From Hymenopus coronatus (lineage: Eukaryota; Arthropoda; Insecta; Mantodea; Hymenopodidae), in contig CM060887.1 in assembly GCA_030762935.1 (NCBI GenBank), positions 11,090,501 through 11,154,500 on the forward strand: DNA of 64,000 nt, in the 5' to 3' direction. Of the stretch, positions 10,408-21,045 are shown piece after piece (positions within the stretch are counted from its first letter, which is position 1; each line of letters starts with the position of its first letter). Made by a program: the position numbers and the translations under genes. Under the pieces are notes generated by a model that saw only the letters and a program-made list of their open reading frames with translations, was not told the DNA's origin and searched no databases.

Positions 10408-10600
10408 AAATGTAAATGGCGTGTTATTTACGGACGCTCTTTACTGTGGTTCTCAGCATCCCATTCTAAATTGGGCGTGAAAGACCGCTTAACTTTGGTC
10501 AGAGGTCTCTGTCTCAGGCTTGAGGTTCTTTTACGTGCTGTAAATCTAGGACACGGGACCAACGGAGCCACACTAAGTATCTTTCACTATCCACCTTTAC
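10408..10600 (-). mobile_element. SINE family 3, tail-side fragment
   Basis: The segment from GTGTTATTTACGGACG to GACACGGGACCAACGG matches the bodies at 16195, 35217 and 44419. The tRNA-like head, which would lie on its right side, is absent. Orientation is taken from the copy at 44419, which keeps the head. Confidence 0.7.
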
Positions 10601-11215
10601 ATTGTACATTGTAAGACATAAAAGTTCGAGCTTTTTTTTTTGTTGTTTTTTTTTCAGTTTAACGAGTTTTTGAAAGTCTTCGTGTGGCACACTTAGAAAA
10701 TACTGAAAAGTCTGGTATTATTAGAAATATGCACAAATATATATGTTTCGAAAACTGCTATGCTTATTCAGCGGGACTCAAAATACGTGTTTGCAATGAA
10801 ACTACGATAGTGAATTTTTGGTTGAAATGCAGCACCTCTTCCTGGCAGGTACACTGGCTGTGAAATATTTCCTCAGCTAGAAGGATTCCCTTGGACTCCC
10901 ATGCAGACGATGTTTATGGTCCATCATTAAGCATGGCTGCTCCACAGAGCTTAATGAGTTACGAGCTTACAACTTAATCCCCACCATTAGCGGGGTATAT
11001 ATGTGCTCGTTTAGGCCTTAATAAGAAGTTTGCCTGGTGATGAACTTGAGTAAGGAAGAACATGGTGAGATATCTTCTGCGGTAATCAATCAACGTCTGG
11101 CGTGAGGAAGGCTTGCTTCCTGGTGGATATGACGTCACTTGCACACAGCTTCACGACGACTTGTATCAGTATGCTGATACCTCATCTTCCTCACAGCAAA
11201 TCTGCTAATAACATC
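10601..11215. other. Unassigned sequence with a weak F1 echo
   Basis: 10660-10850 loosely follows plus-strand F1 3' sequence (TTGAAAGTCTTCGTGTGGCA, later GAATTTTTGGTTGAAATGCA) but is too diverged to call firmly. A short perfect palindrome GTATCAGTATGCTGATAC lies near 11163-11180. No gene is seen. Confidence 0.35.
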
Positions 11216-11476
11216 CTTGAAATGAAGTTGTGCCACATTTTACAAAGATAGATTCTTACTTTCTGCTCAAAAATTCGAGATTTGAGGCAATATTTATGAC
11301 CTAACCTCAAAATCTGCCGACATCTTGTGAACTGCATGTTCCATTTTTTGTAATACTTGATGTTCAACTGTTTTTGTTCTGTTGCATTCCTACGTTGAAA
11401 TCGCTGTGTGCAATGTTTATTATTCCTTGTGCTTTCGTTGTGCATAAAAGTTTGGGTTTTCTCTATGCGATTTTGT
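11216..11476. repeat. Repeat D, copy a
   Basis: The sequence including CTGCCGACATCTTGTG, GTAATACTTGATGTTCAA, TTGAAATCGCTG and TTATTATTCCTTGTGCTTTC recurs at 12310-12505 and 23450-23727. Family unknown; no coding capacity. Its right edge is cut by an F1 copy at GCGATTTTG. Confidence 0.7.
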
Positions 11477-11480
11477 TTTT

Positions 11481-12307
11481 ACTTTCTCTACACGTACTAT
11501 GTACACAGTGTATAGAGAAGGTATTGTAATGCACCCAAAAATTCGATACCGAGATTTCACCGGAAATACATGTTTTGGGTCCCCCGGAATCCAAAAAAAA
11601 CAACATTTTTTGGCAAAAAGGTCCGTGTGTGTGTCTTTGAACACGATAGCTCAAGAACGATAAGATCGTTAAATACCATACTTGGTATTTATGTTTGGTA
11701 TATTCCAGGGATGCGATACGAAGATTTTGAGAAAAATCCCCCCACTCCAAACTACCCTTTACATAGAAAACAAATTCAAAACTTTTGATTTTCTTAAAAA
11801 TGGCTCTAAAGATTTTGATTAAAATGCCGCATTTTAGGATATTTATATGGCAAATAAAATGTATATCTTGAATTTTTCTGGGAATAGCCTCTTTATTCTG
11901 AATGAATTTCGCTTAATTTAGTATAACTAGTAAACCGTAAGAGACAGACAAAAACTTACAAAAAATGTAGATCACGTTAAAACACAATTTATGTCATATA
12001 CGTTTTCTTCCTTGAATTGACCATATCTGAGATATTCCTTGTTATTTGTTTCAGATGTAAAATAATTAAATTTTTCTCACACGGAAAGTTTTAAACTCCT
12101 GGCCCTGTATATAAATGGGTTTCATCCACATGACAACCGGCTTTTAAAAGGGTTGACTATCGTTTTAGCCTAACGTATTCCCTTATTTTCCTTCTACTTA
12201 AAAGGAAACAAGTATTAAGACAATTTCAAGTAAATAGAAGAAAATGCTTTTTAACAATAATTTGTTACAGCGATGTACAAAAAGTAATGTGGATGGAATA
12301 CATCAGA
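11481..12307 (-). mobile_element. F1 copy, nearly full length, lying between two repeat D copies
   Basis: It runs from ACTTTCTCTACACG with a well-preserved hairpin to ATGGAATACATCAGA, and has a very short GT tract. The right neighbour, repeat D copy b, re-starts a segment already present left of the element, so the surroundings are two D copies and not one D copy simply interrupted. Confidence 0.8.
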
Positions 12308-12309
12308 AT

Positions 12310-12505
12310 TTTTGTAATATTTGATGTTCAAATGTTTCTGATTGTTGCATCTCGAAGTTGAAATCGCTGGCTGCAATGTTTATTATTCCTTGTGCTTTCG
12401 TCGCCTATAAGCGTTTTGATTTTCTCTATGCGATTTTGTTTTTTATAAACAAGTATCATAGTTACGTGTTGATTTTCTTGGTTGTGAAGCCAGTTATTGT
12501 AAAAG
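12310..12505. repeat. Repeat D, copy b
   Basis: It matches copies a and c from GTAATATTTGATGTTCAA to GAAGCCAGTTATTGTAAAA. It starts immediately after the 5' end of an F1 copy and lacks the left ~80 bp of copy a. Confidence 0.7.
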
Positions 12506-12759
12506 AGGTTTTTCAGAAGCATGTAAAAGACCACTGGAGGCATTAGGGAGAATACCCGTATTGCCGGCGCAAAACTTCTGGAATCGTGACCCTGACCGCC
12601 AATCCAGCTACCGAGCCTAGCTTATCTGAGTTTGTGCTATGATACTTTGCTTACTTAAAGTCACAGTGAACAAACTTTGTACAGTCTGTATCAAAAGTGT
12701 TCCGCATATGTTTGTGTTCAAAGTGGGCAGTAAATAGTGTTTATTTTATTTTGTTAACC
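12506..12759. other. Unassigned sequence flanking a transposase relic
   Basis: It probably contains the 5' non-coding part of the IS630/Tc1-like relic that follows, but no matching terminal inverted repeat was found. Confidence 0.35.
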
Positions 12760-13270
12760 ATGGCTCCTACGTTTTCAAAGTTAAGTGGCAAGGTATTACT
12801 TAGAGCAGAGAAATAATTGCAAACGTTCTTGACTTCATGAAACAAGAGGCAGAGATGAAAGAAGAAAATGTATGTTCCCCGTGTTCTCCAAAAGCCTGTA
12901 GAAAGAGAATGAAATATTAGCCAAGGCAACTGATATTTCACTGAGTTCCGTTTCCATGGTTCTCAAAGATAAGAAAGGAAGAAAAATAAAACTTAATATA
13001 TCACTTTTAAATTAAAAGATGTGGAACAGTTGTGTCGTCAGCGATTTGCAGAAATTGGCAGGCCACAATGGGAAAATGTATGTCGACATGTTGTGAACAT
13101 TGAAAATCATTGGAAAGAATTGTAGAAAATAAAAAAAAAAAAAAAATAAAATAAAAAGAATTCTAATCCAGGATAATGGTGCAGAAAGTAGCGATGATGA
13201 CAATGACGTGAGCGAAGACGAAGGACTGTCAGGTGCGGAAGAATTTGGAGGCAGACGATTGACATTGTTT
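12760..13270 (+). pseudogene. Internally deleted IS630/Tc1-superfamily (DDE_3-type) transposase
   Basis: The start ATG is at about 12760 (MAPTFSKLSGKVLLRAE, then a frame break). A helix-turn-helix-like segment EILAKATDISLSSVSMVLKD follows near 12925-12978. The catalytic middle is absent. The next segment, about 13017-13110, reads DVEQLCRQRFAEIGRPQW then CRHVVNIENHW, and after an A-rich stretch an acidic tail (SSDDDNDVSEDEGLSG) is encoded near 13180-13240. The order start, HTH, late helix (W..C.RHV..IE), acidic tail matches a family common in arthropod genomes as I know it. Stops and frameshifts show it is dead. Confidence 0.5.
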
Positions 13271-13619
13271 ATATAGTAGGCCATTTGTATAATGTTTTGT
13301 AGATATGAATATACACATGTTTATCAGTGCAGATGTATAAGAGGTGACAGACATTTGACATTGACTGTGACAGGCATGAATCGACTTGTGAACTACTTAT
13401 CTGAAAATATAACTCGCTTCCTAGCTCTCATTAAGATTTTCACATCTGTTGCGCCAGTTATACATTAAGGTATTCGCACAAATATTTGCAGCGGGATCGT
13501 TGGGTAATTTCCGCTCATCATTTGTATTAAAAAGTGAACACATATTGTTCCGAGGAATCAGATTTTTCCGTCGGAACTTCTAAGCGCAATCGTGAGAAAA
13601 TTATGCTTCAGATTTCATC
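13271..13619. other. Unassigned sequence
   Basis: This may include the 3' part of the transposase relic, but no terminal repeat is visible. Confidence 0.35.
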
Positions 13620-13858
13620 GGGAAAATGTCTTAAAGTCCCTTAAATTTTCTGAGAACAGCTTCTGAAGAGCTGTTAATTCTGAACAACTGGTAAACCGTA
13701 AGAGATACACAAAAACGTACTACATAAAAAATGTAGATCTCGTTAAAACACACAATTTATATCCTTTATATTTTTGTTGTGGAGGTAACCGTTTTTGAGA
13801 TATTACTTGTTATTAGTTTCCAATTTGAAATACTTATACTTTTCTCAGATAGGAAGTA
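13620..13858 (-). mobile_element. F1 fragment (core only)
   Basis: The fragment has core motifs GTAAACCGTAAGAGA, AAAAAATGTAGATCTCGTTA and ACACACAATTTAT in minus orientation, without 3' module or 5' end. It abuts another minus-strand F1 copy across a T-run at 13863-13868. Confidence 0.7.
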
Positions 13859-13868
13859 TCCATTTTTT

Positions 13869-14662
13869 ACTTTCTCCACACGTATAATATCTATGTAGGT
13901 ATTTGCATTCCACCCAAAAATTCGATACCGAGATAACTCCGGAAATAGACGTTTTAGGGTCCCCATTATTAAAAAAGCATTTTTAGAAAAAGGTCCACGC
14001 GCGTGTGTGTACGTGATCACGATAACTCAAAAACGAAAATGGTTAACTACCGAACTTGTATTTAAGTTTAGTATCTTCCAGGGATGCGACACGAAGATTT
14101 TGAGAAAAATCCCCCTACTCCAAACTACTCTTTACATGGATTTTTTTTCAAAAATTTTGATTTTCTCAAAAATGGCTCTAACGATTTTGATTATAATATC
14201 GTATATTAAAGATATTTACCTGGCAAATAAAATGTATATCTTGAATTTTCTGAGAATAGTCTCTGAAGACTACTTTATTCTGGACGAATTTTACGGAATT
14301 TTGCATAACTGCTACACCGTAAAAGATGGACAAAAACTTACCATACAAAAAATGTAGAGCATGTAAAAACACACAGTTTATGTCATATACACTTTTTCGT
14401 TGAGTTGATCGTTTTTGAGATATTCTTTTGGTTTCTGCTTTGGAAAAACATATTTTTCTCATACACGAATTTGTCAAATCCTGTCCATACAAACAAAGGA
14501 ACTTCAGTCACATAGCAACCAGCTTTTGACTATCACTTTAGCCTATGTTTTTCCCTTATACTTACAAGGAAGCAAGTAATAAGACTATTTCTGCTAATTT
14601 TTTCTCATTAGTATGAAGTAATTAGAAGCATAAGCTTTTAACAATAATTTGTTGCAGAGATG
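13869..14662 (-). mobile_element. F1 copy, nearly full length
   Basis: It starts at ACTTTCTCCACACGTATAATATC, where the hairpin is damaged (the second arm is mostly lost). It has a short GCGTGTGTG tract and an intact core, and stops at GCAGAGATGT without the terminal GTCATGTGAATGGAACAC segment. Confidence 0.8.
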
Positions 14663-14663
14663 T

Positions 14664-15096
14664 AACATTTTTACTCATTTAGTCTTCTTTTAAAGCATCA
14701 GGAAGAAGCCTCAATATTTTCAATCAGTAGTGTCATCCAATCTCGCATCTGAATATCTATCTAAAGGAATTACAAGCTCGCAATAAAGCACGCTAGTGAA
14801 GCTGGAATACTTAAAAAGCAATAGCAAGTTATTTATAAGCGGGGAAACAAAGATTATAATGAAAATTTATGGAGGCAAAAGATGGTGATTTATGAACGGC
14901 TCAAACGTACCAGAAGCTTTAGGGATTGGTGCGCTAACAGAATCGATTGCCAGAGTCAGAACTCCGCCCCTCTGTTTTCACAATGAAATGCCAACTCGAA
15001 GAACAGAATTCTGTAAAGTGAACAAAACCAGGAGGATGAACACTGCAAAGACTTTCAAACGTATCGTTTTAGCACAATTTAAATATTGCATATCCC
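14664..15096. other. Unassigned sequence left of the Harbinger element
   Basis: No gene or repeat recognised. The 132-codon open frame at 14892-15290 crosses the left boundary of the Harbinger element and is therefore not a real gene. Confidence 0.4.
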
Positions 15097-15099
15097 TAA

Positions 15100-15926
15100 A
15101 GTCGATGTCCCACGCTCAAAATTTGGTACAAAAATGTTCATACAATGTGAACGTTGTGTACAATTTCCCCATGAGTGTGTATTGGTCCGACTATTTCTCG
15201 CATGCACATAAACAGCTGATGCTGATCCACAATTATTTACGTTCGCTGAGCAAGCTTAGTTTATGTATCCATTGCAAGAGCATGTTATAACATAAAAACT
15301 AGACCATGGCTGGGACGTAGAAATGCAGGCCAAAGAAGGGGTGTACTACATATGCTACAAAATGAACTCGTTTCTGACCCTGTAAATTATTTTAACTTCC
15401 TTAGAATGGACGAAAATTTGTTCGGAAAGTTGCTGTCCTTAGTTGAGGCAAAAATCACTCGCCAAGACACAAATATGAGGCAGTCCATACCAGCAAATCA
15501 AAAGTAAGACTACGTTTTTATATTTTTGTTAAGAAAAGAAGGTTAGGTTCAAATGGATCCGATAAAATATATTTGCACCGGTTATAAATACCCGAGTCAT
15601 TATTTTATAAATCTCTGCTACTATGACCCTATTATACCTATAGGACAAAGTCTACAAGATACAGCAAAGTTTCACAATCAAATGGGTGGGAAGGAAGACC
15701 CAGCGCTGGCTGCCATCTTATTACGTCATTACCACCAGGTCGCTCATTGGTTGATTTCATACTTTTGGGCCAAAAATTAGAAACTGCTGTATCCTGTTGT
15801 AGCAAACTGAAATTGGACCAAAAAATAGGACGGAAGTTGTATACAATGAAATTATCCGATGTCGCAGGATCCAATTTGTAGTTTAAAGAGTATTGGACCA
15901 TAATATTTGAACGTGGGGCATCGGCT
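15100..15926 (+). mobile_element. PIF/Harbinger deletion derivative with TIRs and TAA duplication
   Basis: TAA is present at 15097-15099 and 15927-15929. The ends are inverted: AGTCGATGTCCCACGCTCAAA (left) against AGCCGATGCCCCACGTTCAAA (right, read inward); 18 of 21 positions agree. At 15336-15510 the plus strand encodes a piece of a Harbinger-type transposase N-terminus (NFLRMDENLFGKLLSL, then ITRQDTNMRQSIP). The rest of the transposase is gone. TAA duplication and this N-terminal motif both fit PIF/Harbinger. A second, inverted copy is at 56495-57045. Confidence 0.75.
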
Positions 15927-16029
15927 TAAGACTATTTCGCTCATGGAACCAAATGGGAGATAATGACCTCGCGTTTTTCAACCAATCACAGTCCTGACTC
16001 ATTCAAACCTTATGCATTAATTATCTTTA

Positions 16030-16187
16030 CTATCTTTCGTCTCCTTAGCGCGTTGATAGCTGCTTGAAGACCTAAGTTCGATTCCCGGTACCGGCGTGGG
16101 AAATTTTCCCCCGCTGGGAGACCTGGTCCGGGGTGCACTCAGCCTCGTGAGCTCCCTGGGGGCCAATTGAGAAGCTACTCGATTGAA
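16030..16187 (+). mobile_element. tRNA-derived SINE, family 5
   Basis: B box AGTTCGATTCCCGG is at about 16077-16090, with a degraded A-box region (TTAGCGCGTTGATAGC) before it. The body has GGTCCGGGGTGCACTCAGCC and CCAATTGAGAAGCTACTCGA. I associate this body type with polyneopteran insect genomes (recollection, not tested). It ends in an A-run shared with the tail of SINE family 3. Confidence 0.6.
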
Positions 16188-16189
16188 AA

Positions 16190-16405
16190 AATGTAAATGG
16201 CATGTTATTTATGGACGATTTTTAACTACTGTGGTTCTCAGCGTCTCATTCTAAATTGGGCATGAAATACCGCTTAATTTTGCTCAGAGGCCTCTCTAAC
16301 AGGCTTGAGGTTCTTTTAAGTGCCGTAAATCTGCGACACGGGACCCAACGGCTTTAATTCCCTTCCAAAGGAAACCATGCTAAGGATTTTTACAGCCTAA
16401 AAATC
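16190..16405 (-). mobile_element. SINE family 3 copy, head missing
   Basis: The body matches 44419-44707 from TGTTATTTATGGACGATTTT to TTACAGCCTAAAAATCCATCC. The tRNA-like head is replaced by unrelated sequence after about 16405. Confidence 0.7.
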
Positions 16406-16524
16406 CATCCCACTCCACTACACCCCATTTTCATGAAGCCCTCGGGCGAGATGGGTGATGCAGCGGACGGGCGGTAGACCATGGTCTCTTGTGGACTTTC
16501 GTGCCATGGAGATACGAGTATAGC

Positions 16525-16780
16525 AAATAGAGGAATTACTGTATTCCACAATACATACATGTTTTGAATCTGCTTTAATCCCAAAAGTATGTTTAGAAAG
16601 AATGAGTTATTACATTCACATACCTTCTCAACCAATTCTACAATAAACTAATCCTACAAAAGCTTGCTGTTCTATCTACTTCATGCTAATCGAGATAAAC
16701 AATAGCACAGAAGGTTTTATTACATAGTCCTTTGTAGCTTGAACAGAAATAGAGGATATACTAAAGCGATAATCAAATAC
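16525..16780. mobile_element. Decayed F1 pieces: minus 3' module then plus 5' part
   Basis: 16525-16600 weakly follows a minus-strand 3' module (TACATACATGTTTTGAATC, then AAGTATGTTTAGAAA). 16612-16780 follows plus-strand 5' sequence (TTACATTCACATACCTTCTC, CTTCATGCTAATCGAGATAAAC). The same order, minus 3' module followed by plus 5' part, recurs at 29575 and 38880. Confidence 0.5.
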
Positions 16781-17748
16781 ATACGGCGAATCCCTTTGCA
16801 ATTACTGCTAGCGCTGCGCTGCGTTTCGATCAGAGTATAAAAAGTTTTGAAATGCGACAAACTTGAAGCGCAAGACGCGCTAGAGTAACTACATTTTCGA
16901 AGTAGATGTGCACATACCTATTAACCTAAGTTCCGCCTACACAGAATCTGTTACATAGTTCCTATGATCTATGTCGCAACATTTTACACTTTAAGTGAGC
17001 ATTTACATGTTCTGACTGCTTAAAGCTGAGCATCTTGCTAATTTCTCAGAAATTACTTACTTTCGCGTCCCCTTGTGAAGACACTTCCCAATGATTGAGC
17101 CTTGCGTATAGCGGAGTTGCTCTAACTGAGATTCCTAAAACCTAATTACCTTTTTACTCTGACTTCCAATTAATTTCTTCGCCATTGCTTGTCTTTATTG
17201 ATGACTTCTAGTTGGCAAACAACTTCGTTTTCTTTAACATTAAGCCTAATGACTTGTCTAGAACAGAGTTATAACTTACGCATTTTTCATTTTTTTATTG
17301 ATTTTAATACATAATTTCGTCTATCGCATTTATTTCTCTATTTTACTTTTATTTCCCTATAAAATACTATTAATGTAATGCAAAAATAATTACAGTATCA
17401 ACACAGAAGTCCAATAGTGCCAACTGCAGAATAAAACTTCCTCTAAACGTAAACAGAAGTTACTCTCTCTATTCCATTTTCCTGTGAAGTAATGCAGAAT
17501 TCACGGAACAAATTGACATACCTAATTTAAAATATAAGCTTACCAAATTAAAGAGGAAACCCTAATTAAATGCTGTACAGGTAAAACTAAAAATATTATG
17601 GTTGATAAAACATGTTTGACGCCTCAAAACTGTTTCAGTAATCATTTGTATTGACTTAAAGCTTCTCTAATGGATTTATAGATGTCATTTTGGGACAATT
17701 TTCCCCATTTAGTCTCCCTTTAATATCGCTAGTAGACGGTAAATTTTA
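16781..17748. other. Unassigned F1-free sequence (about 1 kb)
   Basis: AT-rich sequence, with no coding frame, tRNA box or terminal repeat recognised. Confidence 0.4.
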
Positions 17749-18600
17749 ATTTTTCCACATATACTATGTACATACTGTATAGAAGAAGTATTGTATTCCA
17801 TCCAAAACTTTGATGCCGATATTTCACGAAAATATATGTTTTGAGGCTTCTGAGTCCAAAAAAAATATTTTAGAAAAAGGTCAGTGCGTGTCTGTAGATC
17901 ACATAGCTCAAAAACTAAAAGACCAAACTTGGTATATAAGTTTAGTATCTTCCAAGGATGCAACTGGAACATTTTCAAGATCATCCCCCCACTCCAAACT
18001 ACTCTAAACCTGGAAACATTTTTCAAAACTTTGTTTCTCTCAAAAATGGCTCTAACGATTTCGATTAAAATATCCGATATTAAAGCTATTTACATCACAA
18101 ATAAAATCTATATCTTGGATTTTTTGGGAATAGCCTCTGAACCCATGAATATTACTGAATTTTGCGTAACTGGCAAACCGTAAGAGATGCACAAAAACTT
18201 ACTACAAAAAATGTAGATCTCGTTAAAACACACAATTTATGTCACATATATATTTTTACTGCAGAGTTAACCGTTTCCAAGATATTCTTTGTTATTGGTT
18301 TCAATTTAAACTACGCATATTCTCGAACATTCCCTTTCGTATCATCCCTCTTTTATCTGTAACCGCAAAGCGAACCGAACCTCAATTGTTCAACATATTG
18401 ATCGGCTTTTAAAAGATTTGACTATCGCTTTAGCCTGGTATATCTCCTTATTTCCCTATGATTATAAGGCGCTGAGTAGTAAGATAAATTGTATTAATAT
18501 TTATATAGTATAGCCTGATGTAGATAGAAGAAGAATCTTTTGTAAGAATAGTTTGTTTGCAGAACAGTTAGAGAAAGTCATGCGAATGAAACACATCAGA
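17749..18600 (-). mobile_element. F1 copy, old and nearly full length
   Basis: The 3' hairpin region is present (CATATACTATGTACATACTG) with several mutations. The core and 5' end (GTCATGCGAATGAAACACATCAGA) are clear. The GT tract is reduced to GTGCGTGTCTGT. Divergence is higher than in most neighbours. Confidence 0.8.
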
Positions 18601-19133
18601 TTGACAGATAGATAATCGTTCATTGTTTTATGCTGCAAAAAATGTTAAGACTAACTGCAGAATCTTTCATACTGACAGAATGTATGCTAAGGCTGGAAGC
18701 TTGTATTACATTTGGAAAATTCCGCGTCACGACCCGGATCCCAACCATCGATTTTCGGCTTATCGGGCCACAGCGATGAAGCCTCCAAACGCGCATTCAA
18801 CTGATTGATGTATACCTCGATACCTTCAAGATACCTATCAAAGGCAACTTGCTATTCGGTGGACGGGTAAGCCAAAGATCAAACATTAGATTCCTGGCGG
18901 CGACATCCGCCTACGTTCGGCTTCTAATAGTCTAGTAAGCTGTTCCATAAGGAAACATAGGAAAAGTAGTTCGTCTGATTTTCTTTCTCAAATTACATCT
19001 GTTGACATAAGGGCACAATACCTATATTTTAAACGTATAGGACTTTCAAAAATCATTTCAAGCATTAAACCGCTGTATTTGAGAAAGGAAAAAAAGCACA
19101 ATGTTGAGCAAAAATGAAGTCTACATACGTTGT
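18601..19133. other. Unassigned sequence
   Basis: No mobile-element ends or coding frame found. Confidence 0.4.
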
Positions 19134-21045
19134 ACAGATGCCCAAAAATCAGTAAACAATGGGGTTTACAAAACATTGGGAAGATGTCCAAAAACATCAG
19201 TACTGGAAAAATCTGATGTGCACCATTCACGTGACTTTCTCCATATCCCTGCAACAAATAATTCTTAAAAAGCTTATACTTCTATTTACTTTATGCTAAT
19301 CAGAAAAAAATAGTAGAAATAGTCTAATTACTCGCTTCCTTGTAAGTAGAAGCGAAATAAGGGAAAACGTAGGTTAAAGTGATAGTCAAAAGCTGGTTGC
19401 TATGTCAATGAAGTTCCTTTGTCTATATGGATAGGAGTTGAAAAGTTAAAATATGAGAAAGGTATACGTTTTTCATAGCAGAAACCAAAAATAAGGAATG
19501 TCACAAAAACGACGAACTCCACGAAAAAAGTATATAACATAAATTGTGTGTTTTAAAGTGTTCTATATTTTTTGTGTAGTAAGTTTTTGTCCATCTCTTA
19601 CGATTTAGCAGTTATTCAAAATTTAGTAAAATTCATCCAGAATAAACTACTCTTCAGATGCTATTCCCAGAAAATTCAAGATATACACTTTATTTGTCAG
19701 GTAAATATCTTTGGTATACAAAATTTTAATCAAAATCGTTAGAGCCATTTTTGAGAAAATCAACATTTTCGGAAAAAGCTCCATGTAAAGGGTAGTTGGG
19801 GGTGGGGGGATTTTTCTCAAAATCTTCGTGTCGCATCCCTGGAAGATACTAAACTTAAATACCAAGTTTGGTGTTTTACCTACTTTTCGTTTTTGAGTTA
19901 TCGTGTTCACAGACACACGGACACACACACACGGACGTTTTTGTGAAAATGCTTTTTTTGGATATTGGGGACCCTAAAACATATATTTCCGGTGAAATCT
20001 CGGTATCGAATTTTTGGGTGGAGTGCAATACTTTCTCTATACACTGTGTACATAGTGCGTAAGGAGAAAGTAAAAATAATGGTGTTTACAAAACATTGTG
20101 AAGATGTCCAAAAGCATCATTATTGGACCAGTAATGGTGTGCAAAAACATTGAGAAGATGTGTAAAAACATCAGTACTGGACAAACAATGGGTGTTATAA
20201 AACGTTGAGAAGATGTCCAAAAAAATCAGTAATGGACAAACAATGGCTGTTACAAAACATATGGAAGAAGTCCAAAAACATCAGTAATGGACCAACAATG
20301 GGTGTTTTAAAACATTGAGAAGGTGTCTAAAATCATAGTATTGGACAAACAATGGCTGTTACAAAATAGTTGGAAGATGTCCAAAAACATAGGTAATGGA
20401 CAAACAATGGCTGTTACAAAACAATGAGAAGATGTTCAAAAATATCAGTAGTGGACAAACACTGAGGGCTACAAATTATTGAGAAGATGTGCAAAGATAT
20501 CAATACTGGACAAACAATAGAGTTTACAAAACACTGAGATGTCCAGACTCATCAGCATTGAATTAATAATGGGTGTTAAAAACATTGGGAAGATGTCCAA
20601 AAATATCAGAACTGGTCAAACAATGGGGTTTACAAAACACTGAGATGTCCAAACACATCAGCATTGAATTAACAATGGGTGTTACAAAACATTGGGAAGA
20701 TGTCCAAAAATATCAAACAATGGGGTTTACAAAACACTGAGATGTCCAAACACGTCAGCATTGAATTAACAATGGGTGTTACAAAACTTTGGGAAGGTGT
20801 CCAAAAACATCAGTAATGGACAAACAACGGGTATAACAATACATTGAGAAAGATGTCCAAAAAAATCAGTATTGGACAAACAATGGCTGCTACAAAACAT
20901 TTGGAAGATGTCTATAAATATGAGTAATGGACAAACAACGGGAATAACAACACATTGAGAAGATGTCCAAAAAACTCAGTATTGGACAAACAACGGGTGC
21001 TACAAAAGATGTCCAAAAACATCAGCATTGGCCACATTGGAGCGG
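19134..21045. repeat. 55-bp minisatellite, interrupted by one F1 copy
   Basis: Array pieces at 19134-19211 and about 20072-21045 are built on a ~55-bp unit with fixed words ACAAACAATGG, TTACAAAACATTG and GAAGATGTCCAAAAACATCAG. About 18 units are present. Between about 20520 and 20790 a two-unit variant (ACACTGAGATGTCCAAAC plus CATTGAATTAAC) repeats nearly three times, a higher-order structure. The unit length is not a multiple of three and frames are not conserved, so it is non-coding. Confidence 0.9.
19212..20071 (+). mobile_element. F1, intact reference copy (860 bp) inside the minisatellite
   Basis: From the 5' end, the copy contains:
- TCTGATGTG with a 5-bp hairpin (ATGTG/CACAT) and the subterminal GTGACTTTCTCCAT.
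- A core including GCTTATACTTCTATTTAC and CTTACGATTTAGCAGTTAT.
- The inverted repeat around AATACCAAGTTTGG, a short CA tract near 19913-19932, and a seven-T run.
- The terminal segment (CCGGTGAAATCTCGG) with a stem-loop formed by CTTTCTCTATACACTGTG and its complement, ending GGAGAAAGT.
The flanks are minisatellite on both sides (CAGTACTGGA before, AATGGTGTTTAC after), so the boundaries are set by outside sequence. No target duplication is seen. Architecture is as in Helentron-associated (HINE/DINE-1-like) elements; no protein is encoded. Confidence 0.85.

Noticed and set aside
14892..15290. 132-codon open frame as a host gene
   Set aside because: It runs across the left terminal repeat of the Harbinger element at 15100, so the frame is accidental.
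19134..21045. Regular 55-bp repeats as a CRISPR array
   Set aside because: Repeat units are contiguous with no unique spacers, diverge gradually, and the surroundings are eukaryotic transposons.
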